Shown here: piece by piece, positions 1 to 13,409 of the stretch
Layout: each line of letters opens with the position of its first letter
How positions within the stretch are numbered: position 1 is the first letter of the stretch
Assembly (NCBI RefSeq): GCF_014297465.1
Contig: NZ_JACORT010000007.1
Span: forward strand, 62,001-126,000
From: Ramlibacter cellulosilyticus
GTDB taxonomy: Bacteria > Pseudomonadota > Gammaproteobacteria > Burkholderiales > Burkholderiaceae_C
Reading direction: 5' to 3'
DNA: 64,000 bases
Notes under the pieces: model-generated
Database searches by the model: none
Seen by the model: only the letters and a program-made list of their open reading frames with translations
What the model was told of the DNA's origin: nothing
Translations under genes and position numbers: made by a program

Positions 1-150
1 GTAGACGCGCTGGTGCCGCTGGATAGGACGCAAACCGGCGAACTCGGCTGACACGATCACCGCCGACCAATGGCGGCCGTCGCCGTCGACCTCGATGTGT
101 TCACAGGCGAGGCCGGAGGCGATGAGGGAGCGGAGTTGGTCGGCAGTCAT
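1..150 (-). CDS. ibaG: BolA/IbaG family protein, 5' part only
   Basis: The reverse strand from 150 to the window edge encodes 50 residues beginning MTADQLRSLIASGL and continuing with CEHIEVDGDGRHWSAVIVS, the N-terminal half of the small BolA/IbaG fold (full length about 80 residues). IbaG-type BolA proteins partner monothiol glutaredoxins in iron-sulfur and stress biology. The gene is cut by the window edge. It lies 5 bases after the ABC-2 permease stop and is the last visible gene of the mla operon, its usual place in Burkholderiales. The ATG at 148-150 is the only plausible start. IbaG rather than BolA sensu stricto is inferred from this location. Confidence 0.85.
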   Translation of the reverse strand, partial: MTADQLRSLIASGLACEHIEVDGDGRHWSAVIVSAEFAGLRPIQRHQRVY

Positions 151-155
151 GGGGT

Positions 156-911
156 TCAGCCTCGGATCTTGTAGCCGATGCGCAGGAGGTGGACAGCGAT
201 CGCGCTCACCGCCAGCATCGCCGTGCCGACGATCGCCAGGCTGAGCCAGGGCGACACGTCGCTCACGCCGAAGAAGCCGTAGCGGAAGCCGTCGATCATG
301 TAGAAGAAGGGGTTGAGGTGCGACACGCGCTGCCAGAACTCGGGCAGCGAATGGATGGAATAGAACACGCCGGAGAGGAACGTCATCGGCATCACGATGA
401 AGTTCTGGAAGGCAGCCATCTGGTCGAACTTCTCGGCCCAGAGCCCCGCGATGACGCCGAGCGTGCCGAGCATGCCCGCGCCCAGCACCGCGAAGACGAG
501 GATCCACAGCGGCGCCGCGAAGCTCACGTGCGTGAACCACACGGTGACGATGAAGACACCCAGCCCCACGCACAGCCCCCGGGCGACGGAGGCGCCCACG
601 TAGGCGATGAACCAGCTCCAGTGCGACAAGGGAGTCAGCAGCACGAACACGAGGTTGCCCGTGATCTTGCTCTGGATCAGCGAGGAGGAACTGTTGGCGA
701 AAGCGTTCTGCAGCACGCTCATCATCACCAGCCCCGGCACGAGGAAAGCCGTGTAGCTGATCTGGTCGTAGACCTTCACGCGGTCCGACAGCACGTGGCC
801 GAAGATCAGGAGGTACAGCAACGCCGTGAGCACGGGCGCGGCGACGGTCTGGAAGCTGACCTTCCAGAAGCGCAGGACTTCCTTGTACAGGAGTGTCTGC
901 CAGCCGGTCAT
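156..911 (-). CDS. ABC-2 type transporter permease (YadH-like)
   Basis: Encodes 251 residues starting MTGWQTLLYKEVLRFWK, with about six hydrophobic segments in the ABC-2 arrangement and the conserved stretch NPFFYMIDGFRYGFFG near the C-terminus. It is the membrane half of an exporter whose ATPase is the next gene upstream (1045-1965). An in-frame start at 995 is possible but would translate through the hairpin repeat at 939-1037, so the ATG at 909-911 is preferred. Substrate unknown. The pair is a regular neighbour of mla genes in Burkholderiales, suggesting an envelope or lipid role, but that is inference. Confidence 0.88.
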   Translation of the reverse strand: MTGWQTLLYKEVLRFWKVSFQTVAAPVLTALLYLLIFGHVLSDRVKVYDQISYTAFLVPGLVMMSVLQNAFANSSSSLIQSKITGNLVFVLLTPLSHWSWFIAYVGASVARGLCVGLGVFIVTVWFTHVSFAAPLWILVFAVLGAGMLGTLGVIAGLWAEKFDQMAAFQNFIVMPMTFLSGVFYSIHSLPEFWQRVSHLNPFFYMIDGFRYGFFGVSDVSPWLSLAIVGTAMLAVSAIAVHLLRIGYKIRG

Positions 912-938
912 GGACAAGCCCTCGAGCAACCGGAAATG

Positions 939-1037
939 GAACGCAGAGGTCGCAGAGACAGCGCAGAGGTCGCAGAGGAATACCTTTCCACGCACTTCCT
1001 CTGCGACCTCTGCGCGACCTTTGCGACCTCTGCGTTC
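939..1037. repeat. Long inverted repeat (42-bp arms) in the ABC exporter intergenic gap
   Basis: Arms at 939-980 and 996-1037 are reverse complements at 38 of 42 positions around a 15-base loop. Each arm itself holds two copies of a core CGCAGAGGTCGCAGAG. It fills most of the 133-base gap between the ABC ATPase stop and the permease start, so it would fold into a very stable hairpin in the operon mRNA. No second copy is seen in the window. Confidence 0.9.
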
Positions 1038-1044
1038 ATTCTTC

Positions 1045-1965
1045 TCATGCGACCACCTTGCCCCGCTCCGCCGTCATCACGTCCAGGAACACGTCCTCGA
1101 GGTCGGGCTTGCGGATCTCGACGTCCTCCACGCGCAGGCCTGCCTGCCGGATCACGGCCAGGTGCTGTTCGATCTCGTGCGCGTCGTGCGCGGGCAGTTG
1201 CACGATGCGGCCCGTCACGCGGGCCTTGCCTTCGAACTCCTGCGGCAGGGCCCCATCGAGCTTGAAGCGCAGCACGTTGCTCGAAGCCGCCTTCAACAGG
1301 TCGCTGGTGCGCTCCAGCGCGACGACCTTGCCGGTCTTGAGCATGGCGATGCGGCTGCACAGGGCCTCCGCTTCCTCCAGGTAGTGCGTGGTGAGCAGCA
1401 CGGTGTGGCCTTCGCGGTTCAGGCGCGCGATGAACTGCCACAGCGTCTGGCGCAGTTCCACGTCCACCCCCGCCGTCGGTTCGTCCAGCACGATCACGGG
1501 CGGCCGGTGCACGAGGGCCTGCGCGACGAGCACGCGCCGCTTCATGCCGCCGGAGAGCTGGCGCATGTTGGACCCGGCCTTGTCCGCCAGACCGAGGCTC
1601 GCGAGCAGTTCGTCGATCCAGGCGTCGTTGTCCTTCACGCCGAAGTAGCCGGACTGGATGCGCAGCGCTTCGCGCACCGTGAAGAAGGGGTCGAACACCA
1701 GCTCCTGCGGCACCACGCCCAGTTGCCGGCGGGCGTCCGCGTATTCCTGCTGGACGTCCTTGCCGTGCACGAGCACGCGGCCGGAGGTCGCGCGCGCGAG
1801 GCCGGCCAGGATGCTGATCAGGGTGGTCTTGCCCGCGCCGTTCGGCCCGAGCAGGCCGAAGAACTCGCCCTCCTCGATGTCGAAGGAGACGCCATCCAGC
1901 GCCTGGAACTTGCCGCGTGCGGTGCTGTAGGTCTTGGAGACGGACTGGAAGGAGATGGCGGGCAT
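1045..1965 (-). CDS. ABC transporter ATP-binding protein (YadG-like)
   Basis: 306 residues. Walker A GPNGAGKTT lies at residues 40-48, the ABC signature LSGGMKRR at about 137-144 and Walker B VIVLDEP at about 157-163, followed by a C-terminal regulatory tail. It powers the ABC-2 permease encoded downstream at 156-911. It follows the STAS gene (2015-2305) on the same strand, so the exporter pair appears co-transcribed with the mla genes. The ATG at 1963-1965 is the first in frame before the conserved MPAISFQSVSKTY. Substrate unknown. Confidence 0.92.
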   Translation of the reverse strand: MPAISFQSVSKTYSTARGKFQALDGVSFDIEEGEFFGLLGPNGAGKTTLISILAGLARATSGRVLVHGKDVQQEYADARRQLGVVPQELVFDPFFTVREALRIQSGYFGVKDNDAWIDELLASLGLADKAGSNMRQLSGGMKRRVLVAQALVHRPPVIVLDEPTAGVDVELRQTLWQFIARLNREGHTVLLTTHYLEEAEALCSRIAMLKTGKVVALERTSDLLKAASSNVLRFKLDGALPQEFEGKARVTGRIVQLPAHDAHEIEQHLAVIRQAGLRVEDVEIRKPDLEDVFLDVMTAERGKVVA

Positions 1966-2014
1966 GGGGAACCCGCGATTTTACGGCGCGGCCCTTCCCG
2001 CCGCCCGCGAGGGG

Positions 2015-2305
2015 TCAGCCCGCGACCGGGGTGGCAGCGGTTTCGGGCAGGAGTTCGGCCACGCCGTACAGCGTGGCGAGCGCGCGCAGCCGCGGGTGCA
2101 TGTGGCTCACCGCGAACTGCTTGCCCAGCGCCAGTGCCTCGCGCCGGCATTCCAGCAGCACGGCGAGCGCCGAGGAGTCGAAGTCGCGCAGGGCCGAGGC
2201 ATCGGCCACCGCCTCGCGACCCGGCTCCGAGCGCAGCGCCTGCGCCAGCATGCGGCAGCAGGCGGTGGCCTGGGCATGGGTCAGTTCGGCGGGGAGCACC
2301 AGCAC
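2015..2305 (-). CDS. mlaB: STAS-domain protein, MlaB-like
   Basis: 96 residues forming a single STAS domain. The segment DASALRDFDSSALAVLLE matches the conserved phosphorylatable-loop region of STAS domains. In the Mla system the cytoplasmic STAS protein MlaB binds the ATPase MlaF and supports assembly of the inner-membrane MlaFEDB complex that moves phospholipids between membranes. The start is GTG at 2303-2305, just after the mlaC stop, consistent with translational coupling. Assignment rests on the domain and the operon position. Confidence 0.82.
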   Translation of the reverse strand: MLVLPAELTHAQATACCRMLAQALRSEPGREAVADASALRDFDSSALAVLLECRREALALGKQFAVSHMHPRLRALATLYGVAELLPETAATPVAG

Positions 2306-2309
2306 GCCG

Positions 2310-2963
2310 TCAGCCCTTCTTGCCGGCGTTGGCGACGTTGGCCCGGTTGCGCTCGGCGAGCGAGGCGATCAGGCCGTCGATGCCCTTGGCGTTGACTTCC
2401 TGCGCGAACTGGCTGCGGTAGGTCTCGACCAGCCACACGCCCAGCACGTTCAGGTTGTAGATCTTCCAGCCGGCGCCCTGGCCCGGCGTCTTCTCCAGGC
2501 GGTATTCCAGCTGGATCGGCTCGCCGCGGCCGCGGATCTCGCTGCGCACGAGGACGTCGGTGTCGGTCGGCTCCGCGCGCAGGGGCTTCATCGTGATCTG
2601 CTCGTTCGACACCTGCGACAGCGCGCCGGAGTAGGTGCGCACCAGCAGCAGCTTGAACTCGTCCTGCAGGCGCTGGCGCTGTTCCGGCGTGGCCTGGCGC
2701 CAGGCCGGGCCCACGGCGCCGGCGGTCATGCGCTGGAAGTTCACGTTCGGCATGATCTTGGCGTCGACCACCTTCATGATGTGGTCGATGTTGCCGGACT
2801 GGACGTTCTTGTCCGTCTTGATCGTGGCCAGCACGTCGTCGGAGAGACGCTTGATGAAGGCATCCGGCGCCTCGTCGGCGGCATGCGCCAGCGGCGCCAG
2901 GCCCGCGAAGAGGCTGGTGGCAAACACGGCCGCCGCGAGGCGGCCCAGGGTACGTCGGTTCAT
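2310..2963 (-). CDS. mlaC: MlaC periplasmic phospholipid-binding protein
   Basis: 217 residues from the ATG at 2961-2963. An N-terminal signal peptide (MNRRTLGRLAAAVFATSL onward) ends near residue 30. The mature part has the MlaC/Ttg2D hallmarks NVNFQRMTAGAVGPAW and FKLLLVRTYSGAL. MlaC shuttles phospholipids across the periplasm between outer-membrane MlaA and the inner-membrane MlaFEDB complex. A longer in-frame start at 3053 would precede the signal peptide and is rejected. It lies between mlaA and mlaB in the operon. Confidence 0.93.
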   Translation of the reverse strand: MNRRTLGRLAAAVFATSLFAGLAPLAHAADEAPDAFIKRLSDDVLATIKTDKNVQSGNIDHIMKVVDAKIMPNVNFQRMTAGAVGPAWRQATPEQRQRLQDEFKLLLVRTYSGALSQVSNEQITMKPLRAEPTDTDVLVRSEIRGRGEPIQLEYRLEKTPGQGAGWKIYNLNVLGVWLVETYRSQFAQEVNAKGIDGLIASLAERNRANVANAGKKG

Positions 2964-3065
2964 CTCTGTCCTTTCAGCCGGGCCGAAGCCCGGAGCTCCC
3001 GTTTGGAACACTGCAGTTTCCCAAGGTTCAGCAGGGGCTGCTGGCCATCGCAACAGCGTGCAACC

Positions 3066-3896
3066 TCAGCGGGCCGGAGGCGCCTTGGGCGGCTCGTCGT
3101 CCACCGGAGGCAATTTGCCGGCGTTGGGATCGCCGTCCTGCCCCTTGCCGTCGTCCCGCCGCAGGATCTGCAGCTTCGGCAGGCCGGGCGGGACCTCGCC
3201 GTCCTCGGTCTGGTCGTACACCTCCGCGCGGCGGCGCTGCAGGTAGGCATCGCGCGTGAAGGAATACTTGTCCAGCGCCGCCTCTTCCAGCACGGAGCTC
3301 ACGCGCAGCAGGTTGGACCGCGTGTCCACCGCCCGCACGCCGTAGGTCACGTTGCGCACGTCGATCGGGCGCACCTCGCTCAGGAGGTCCGCCTTCCAGT
3401 CCACCGGCAGGGCGACCGTGTCGCGCAGCGTGGAGGGGCCGAGCAGGGGCAGCACGATGTACGGGCCGGCCGGGACGCCCCAGCGGCCCAGGGTCTGGCC
3501 GAAGTCCTCGCGATGGCGCTCGATGTTGACGTCGCTCGCGATGTCGAAGACGCCGAACACCCCGAACATCGTGTTCAGGTGGAAGCGGGCGAAGTTCTCC
3601 TCGGCGTCCTGCAGCCGGAACTGCAGCAGGCTGTTCACGGCCGACCAGGCGTCGCCCAGGTTGCCGAAGAAGTTGGACACGCCGGTGCGCACGAGCGGCG
3701 GCACCTTCTCGCGGTACAGCGTGGCCACGGGCTTGAGCACCACGTTGTCCACGCCTTCGTTGAACTTGTGCGTCTGGCGGTTCAGCGGCTCGAGCGGGTC
3801 GCGCGGGTTGGACTTGGGCGTGCTCGCGCAGCCGGCCAGCGCCCCGGCGAGCGCCAGGACGGCGAACGTGCGCGTTGCCGAGCGAGGTGTCTTCAT
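3066..3896 (-). CDS. mlaA: MlaA (VacJ) outer-membrane lipoprotein
   Basis: 276 residues. Lipoprotein signal with lipobox LAGC (Cys23) followed by the VacJ signature NPRDPLEPLNRQTHKFNEG and NFFGNLGDAWSAVNSLLQ. MlaA sits in the outer membrane, usually with a porin, and removes mislocalised phospholipids from the outer leaflet. The tail (about residue 235 on) is charged and proline-rich and probably disordered. Its ATG overlaps the mlaD stop by 4 bases. Carrying mlaA inside the mla operon is the betaproteobacterial arrangement. Confidence 0.95.
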   Translation of the reverse strand: MKTPRSATRTFAVLALAGALAGCASTPKSNPRDPLEPLNRQTHKFNEGVDNVVLKPVATLYREKVPPLVRTGVSNFFGNLGDAWSAVNSLLQFRLQDAEENFARFHLNTMFGVFGVFDIASDVNIERHREDFGQTLGRWGVPAGPYIVLPLLGPSTLRDTVALPVDWKADLLSEVRPIDVRNVTYGVRAVDTRSNLLRVSSVLEEAALDKYSFTRDAYLQRRRAEVYDQTEDGEVPPGLPKLQILRRDDGKGQDGDPNAGKLPPVDDEPPKAPPAR

Positions 3897-4378
3897 TTCT
3901 TGTTCGCGGCGGCTGGGGCCGGGCCCTCAGCCGCCTTGTTGTAGAGGAATTGTCCGATCAGGTTTTCGAGGACGACCGCGGATTGCGTGCTGTTGATCGT
4001 ATCGCCCGCGGCGAGGTTCTTGTCGTCGGCGCCCGCCTCGATCCCGATGTACTGCTCGCCCAGCAGGCCGCTGGTCAGGATCTTCAGCGAGCTGTCCTTG
4101 GGGAATTGATACCTGCTTTCCAGCGCCATCGTGACGCTCGCACGAAACGATTTGTCATCGAACGTGATGGATTCCACACGGCCGACCACGACGCCCGCGC
4201 TCTTGACCGCGGCGCGCGGCTTGAGCCCGCCGATGTTGTCGAAGCGTGCGTTCAGGTTGTACGTCGGCTGGAAGCTCAGCGTGAGCAGGTTGGCCGCCTG
4301 CAGGGCCAGGAACACCAGCGCGGCGGCGCCGACGAGGACGAAGAGCCCCACCCAGACGTCGTTCTTGTTGCGCTCCAT
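3893..4378 (-). CDS. mlaD: MlaD, MCE-domain protein
   Basis: 161 residues. Short cytoplasmic N-terminus (MERNKNDVWVGLFVLVG), one membrane segment at about 9-31, then an MCE domain with YNLNARFDNIGGLKPRAAVK. MlaD forms the hexameric periplasmic ring of the MlaFEDB transporter and receives lipids from MlaC. The tail is Ala/Lys-rich. Its stop overlaps the mlaA start (ATGA). The gap to mlaE (4379-4524) is unusually long for this operon and holds a repeat element. Confidence 0.94.
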   Translation of the reverse strand: MERNKNDVWVGLFVLVGAAALVFLALQAANLLTLSFQPTYNLNARFDNIGGLKPRAAVKSAGVVVGRVESITFDDKSFRASVTMALESRYQFPKDSSLKILTSGLLGEQYIGIEAGADDKNLAAGDTINSTQSAVVLENLIGQFLYNKAAEGPAPAAANKK

Positions 4379-4451
4379 ATCAAACTCTCCTCGTTACTAC
4401 TACCGGCACTGCACCCAAGCCTCCGCAGCCGAACCCAGTGCCGCCGCGGAA

Positions 4452-4522
4452 CCGGCTTTGCCGGGCCGCTGGGGGCGCCCCCTTGAGGGGGAGGCGGCCG
4501 CAGGCCGCTTCGGGGGTGGGCC
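4452..4522. repeat. Comamonadaceae-type GC-rich intergenic repeat between mlaE and mlaD
   Basis: A 71-base element with two self-complementary cores: GGGGGCGCCCCC, then CCCCC-TTGA-GGGGG, followed by GCGGCCGCAGGCCGC. From memory, this sequence type recurs between genes in Comamonadaceae. It separates the otherwise overlapping mlaE and mlaD genes and would fold in the mRNA. Only one copy is seen in the window. Confidence 0.7.
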
Positions 4523-4524
4523 TT

Positions 4525-5307
4525 TCATATGCTGAACATCATCGCGGTCAGGATGAAGTCCAGTCCCAACACGGCCAGCGAGGCCATCACCACGGTGCGC
4601 GTCGTCGCGCGCGAAACGCCTTCGGGCGTCGGTTTCGCCGCATAGCCTTGCAGCACGGCGATGAAGGTGACGGCGATGCCGAACACCACGCTCTTGATCA
4701 CGCCGTTGCCCACGTCCTTGAACACGTCGACGCCGCCTTGCATCTGGCTCCAGAACGCACCGGGGTCGACGCCGATCAGCACCACGCCGACGACCCAGCC
4801 GCCGAGGATGCCCACCGCGTTGAACACCGCGGCCAGCAGCGGCATGGCGATCACGCCACCCCAGAACCTGGGCGCAAGGATACGGTGCACCGGATCGACT
4901 GCCATCATCTCCATGGCAGAGAGCTGCTCGCCCGCCTTCATCAGGCCGATCTCGGCGGTGAGCGACGTGCCGGCACGGCCCGCGAACAGCAGCGCGGTCA
5001 CCACGGGCCCGAGCTCGCGCACCAGGCTGAGCGCCACCATGAGTCCCAGCGCCTCGGACGATCCGTAACGTTGCAGGATGTAGTAACCCTGGAGCGCCAG
5101 CACGAAGCCGACGAACAGGCCCGACACGCCCACGATCGCGAGCGAGTAGTTGCCCAGGAAGTGCACCTGGTCGCGCAGCAGCCGGGCGCGTGCGAAGGTC
5201 GGGCCGACCAGCGCCAGCAGCTGGCCGAGCAGCCGCGCCGCGCCGCCGATGTCGGCGAGCTTGGTGCGCACGGCATAGCCCACGTCGGAAGGACGCCACC
5301 AGCTCAT
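4525..5307 (-). CDS. mlaE: MlaE permease
   Basis: 260 residues with five to six membrane segments and the MlaE/Ttg2B signature FAGRAGTSLTAEIGLMKAGE in mid-protein. It is the integral membrane dimer of the phospholipid transporter, sitting between the MlaF ATPase and the MlaD ring. Its ATG (5305-5307) overlaps the mlaF stop by 4 bases, so translation is probably coupled. Confidence 0.95.
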   Translation of the reverse strand: MSWWRPSDVGYAVRTKLADIGGAARLLGQLLALVGPTFARARLLRDQVHFLGNYSLAIVGVSGLFVGFVLALQGYYILQRYGSSEALGLMVALSLVRELGPVVTALLFAGRAGTSLTAEIGLMKAGEQLSAMEMMAVDPVHRILAPRFWGGVIAMPLLAAVFNAVGILGGWVVGVVLIGVDPGAFWSQMQGGVDVFKDVGNGVIKSVVFGIAVTFIAVLQGYAAKPTPEGVSRATTRTVVMASLAVLGLDFILTAMMFSI

Positions 5308-6122
5308 TTCCCCAACCCTTCGCTGAAATCTTCGGCGACGCTCGGGCCGGGGTAGTGGAAGTGCACCGGGCCTTCCGGCAGCGCGTGCACGAACTGGTGC
5401 ACCAGCGGGTCGCTGGAGTGGCGCACCGCCTCGGGCGTGCCCTGCTCCGCGATGCGGCCGTTGGCGAGCACGATGACGTGGTCCGCGATGCGGAAGGTCT
5501 CCTCCAGGTCGTGCGACACGATGATGCTGGTGATGCCCAGCGTGTCGTTCAACTGGCGGATCAGGTGGGCGGCGGTGCCGAGCGAGATCGGGTCGAGGCC
5601 GGCGAAAGGCTCGTCGTACATGATCAGGTCCGGGTCCAGCGCGATCGCACGGGCCAGCGCCACGCGCCGCGCCATGCCGCCCGAGACCTGGCTGGGCATG
5701 AGGTCGCGCGCGCCGCGCAGGCCCACGGCGTTGAGCTTCATCAGCACGATGTCGCGCACCAGGTTCTCCGGCAATCCGGAGTGCTCCCGCAGCGGGAAGG
5801 CGACGTTGTCGAAGACGGAGAGGTCGGTGAAGAGCGCGCCGAACTGGAACAGCATGCCCATGCGCCGGCGCATGCGGTACAGGCCGTCGCGGTCCAGCGC
5901 GGGGATGCTCTGGCCGTCGAACAGCAGTTCGCCCGACTGCGGCCGGACCTGCCCGCCGATCAGGCGCAGCACGGTGGTCTTGCCGCCGCCGGACGCGCCC
6001 ATGAGCGCCGTCACCTTGCCGCGCGGCACGGTGAAGCTCAGGTCATCGAGGATGCGCCGCTGGTCGTAGCCGAAGCGCAAGTTGCGGCATTCGACGAGCG
6101 CGCTCGGGTCGGATTCGGTCAT
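5304..6122 (-). CDS. mlaF: MlaF ATPase
   Basis: 272 residues. Walker A GASGGGKT at 42-49, signature VSGGM at 146-150, Walker B LIMYDEP at 166-172. The C-terminal extension after about residue 245 resembles the MlaF tail that docks MlaB. It energises phospholipid transport by MlaE. It is the first gene of the visible operon mlaF-E-D-A-C-B-ABC-ABC-ibaG; the promoter must lie in 6123-6230. Confidence 0.95.
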   Translation of the reverse strand: MTESDPSALVECRNLRFGYDQRRILDDLSFTVPRGKVTALMGASGGGKTTVLRLIGGQVRPQSGELLFDGQSIPALDRDGLYRMRRRMGMLFQFGALFTDLSVFDNVAFPLREHSGLPENLVRDIVLMKLNAVGLRGARDLMPSQVSGGMARRVALARAIALDPDLIMYDEPFAGLDPISLGTAAHLIRQLNDTLGITSIIVSHDLEETFRIADHVIVLANGRIAEQGTPEAVRHSSDPLVHQFVHALPEGPVHFHYPGPSVAEDFSEGLGK

Positions 6123-6168
6123 CCCGAGGAAGCGGGCCGCACCGGGCGGCCGTTAGCGGAAACCCGGA

Positions 6169-6174
6169 ATGATA
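6169..6174 (-). promoter_or_regulatory. Candidate -10 element for the mla operon
   Basis: On the reverse strand TATCAT (5 of 6 to TATAAT) lies 46 bases upstream of the mlaF ATG. No good -35 hexamer stands 16-18 bases further up, so this is a weak call. Confidence 0.3.
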
Positions 6175-6230
6175 GGTGTTTTGCTGAGCAGCAGCCTGAG
6201 CGGAGGCTTAGCTCCGCCCCGGCTGTGGCG

Positions 6231-6299
6231 TTAACGCGGCAGGTCGCTGAATCCCATGAGGAATTCGTCCACGGCGCGGGCCGCCTGTCGGCCTTCCCG
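6231..6299 (-). pseudogene. Orphan copy of the gltD 3' end
   Basis: The reverse strand encodes the last 22 residues of GltD (from [17 protein letters not shown] to DLPR) followed by TAA. The peptide is identical to the end of the intact gltD, yet 13 of the 22 sense codons differ, all synonymously, and the stop differs (TAA against TGA). Homology stops abruptly upstream, where a palindrome-rich spacer begins. It looks like the relic of a second, diverged gltD allele rather than a recent duplication. It has no start of its own and is not expected to be expressed. Confidence 0.85.
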
Positions 6300-6301
6300 C
6301 G

Positions 6302-6345
6302 CGCCGGGCGGCGAGCCCGGCGTTTCCGTGACGCCCCTTGGGGCG
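6302..6345. repeat. Two perfect hairpins between gltD and its tail copy
   Basis: Stem CGCCGGGC / GCCCGGCG at 6302-6322 with a 5-base loop, followed by CGCCCC-TT-GGGGCG at 6332-6345. They fill the spacer between the intact gltD stop and the diverged tail copy. They could act in transcript ending for gltBD, but no T-run follows on the minus strand, so a classic terminator is not supported. Confidence 0.6.
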
Positions 6346-6357
6346 ATTTGCGAGGGT

Positions 6358-7824
<1,467 letters not shown>

Positions 7825-7845
7825 GTTCGTTTCTCTCCGTCTCTC

Positions 7846-12579
<4,734 letters not shown>

Positions 12580-12645
12580 GGCGCGTCCTCAGGATTCGGG
12601 GAAAACCCGAGGTTACTGCACCGTCCTCCTCCTGCCAAGCAAAAT

Positions 12646-12667
12646 AATTGGGGTCAGATTCCAATTA
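12646..12667. repeat. Left end of the RAYT unit
   Basis: 22-bp terminal repeat, perfect reverse complement of 13411-13432. It lies about 67 bases upstream of the gltB start. Confidence 0.88.
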
Positions 12668-12692
12668 TGTGGTCCGCGGTTGGGCCTCAATC

Positions 12693-13400
12693 CTAATTGG
12701 GGACAGGTTCGGAGCTCCTGCGGACGGGGCGACCGGCCTGCGACTTCACCACCCGGCGCTCGGTGCGCCGTTGGAGGTCCGCGACGTAGTTCGGCTCGCC
12801 GAGCGCCCAGCCGCGCAAGGTCGCGTCGGTGAGTGCCTGCTTCTCGCTTTCGCTGATGCCGGCGCGGACCATGGCGGCGTAGGCCTCGTCGCGTGCGAAA
12901 GGCGTGTTGCCCAACTCCCAGTACAGCGGGTGGGGCGTGAGCAGCTTGTCCGAGCGCCGGCCGATGTAGTGCAGGTAGCTCGACCAGCGATAGTCCGCCG
13001 GATCCGCCACCATCCCGGCGCGCACCGGGTTCAGGTCCATGTAGACCATGCAGGCCAGCAGGTAGCGCTCGGCCTGGATCAGCGTCGACTTGTAGCGGCC
13101 TTCCCAGAGCGTGCCGGTGCGCTGGTAGCGCAGGTTGTAGTTGCGCACGTAGCGGCGGCCCACCGCCTGCATCATCTGCGGGATGCCCTCCTCCGTCTCC
13201 GGCGTCGCCAGCAGGTGGAAGTGGTTGCTCATGAGCACGTAGCCATGGACGGCCACGTGCTGCTTGCGCGCATGCTCGTCGATCAGGCTCAGCAGCAGTT
13301 CGTAGTCCGCGGTACCGCCGAAGATCGCCTGCCGGTTGTTGCCGCGCTGGATGATGTGGTGGGGGTAGCCTGGGACCGTCAGGCGTGGAAGGCGGGCCAT
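12693..13400 (-). CDS. REP-associated tyrosine transposase (RAYT, Y1 family)
   Basis: 235 residues. The HUH motif H60-F-H62 in MSNHFHLL and the downstream tyrosine in VYMDLNPVRAG (Tyr120) are the catalytic signature of Y1 transposases. The opening PGYPHHIIQRGNNRQAIF is typical of RAYT proteins. These are single-copy chromosomal relatives of IS200/IS605 TnpA that act on REP-type palindromes. The reading frame is intact. Whether it acts on any of the repeat families in this window is unknown. The ATG at 13398-13400 is well supported by the conserved start. Confidence 0.9.
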   Translation of the reverse strand: MARLPRLTVPGYPHHIIQRGNNRQAIFGGTADYELLLSLIDEHARKQHVAVHGYVLMSNHFHLLATPETEEGIPQMMQAVGRRYVRNYNLRYQRTGTLWEGRYKSTLIQAERYLLACMVYMDLNPVRAGMVADPADYRWSSYLHYIGRRSDKLLTPHPLYWELGNTPFARDEAYAAMVRAGISESEKQALTDATLRGWALGEPNYVADLQRRTERRVVKSQAGRPVRRSSEPVPN

Positions 13401-13409
13401 CGGCCGATC

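Noticed and set aside
189-1265. 358-residue plus-strand frame
   Set aside because: Opposite the ABC permease and ATPase; His/Arg/Glu-rich shadow crossing a hairpin repeat.
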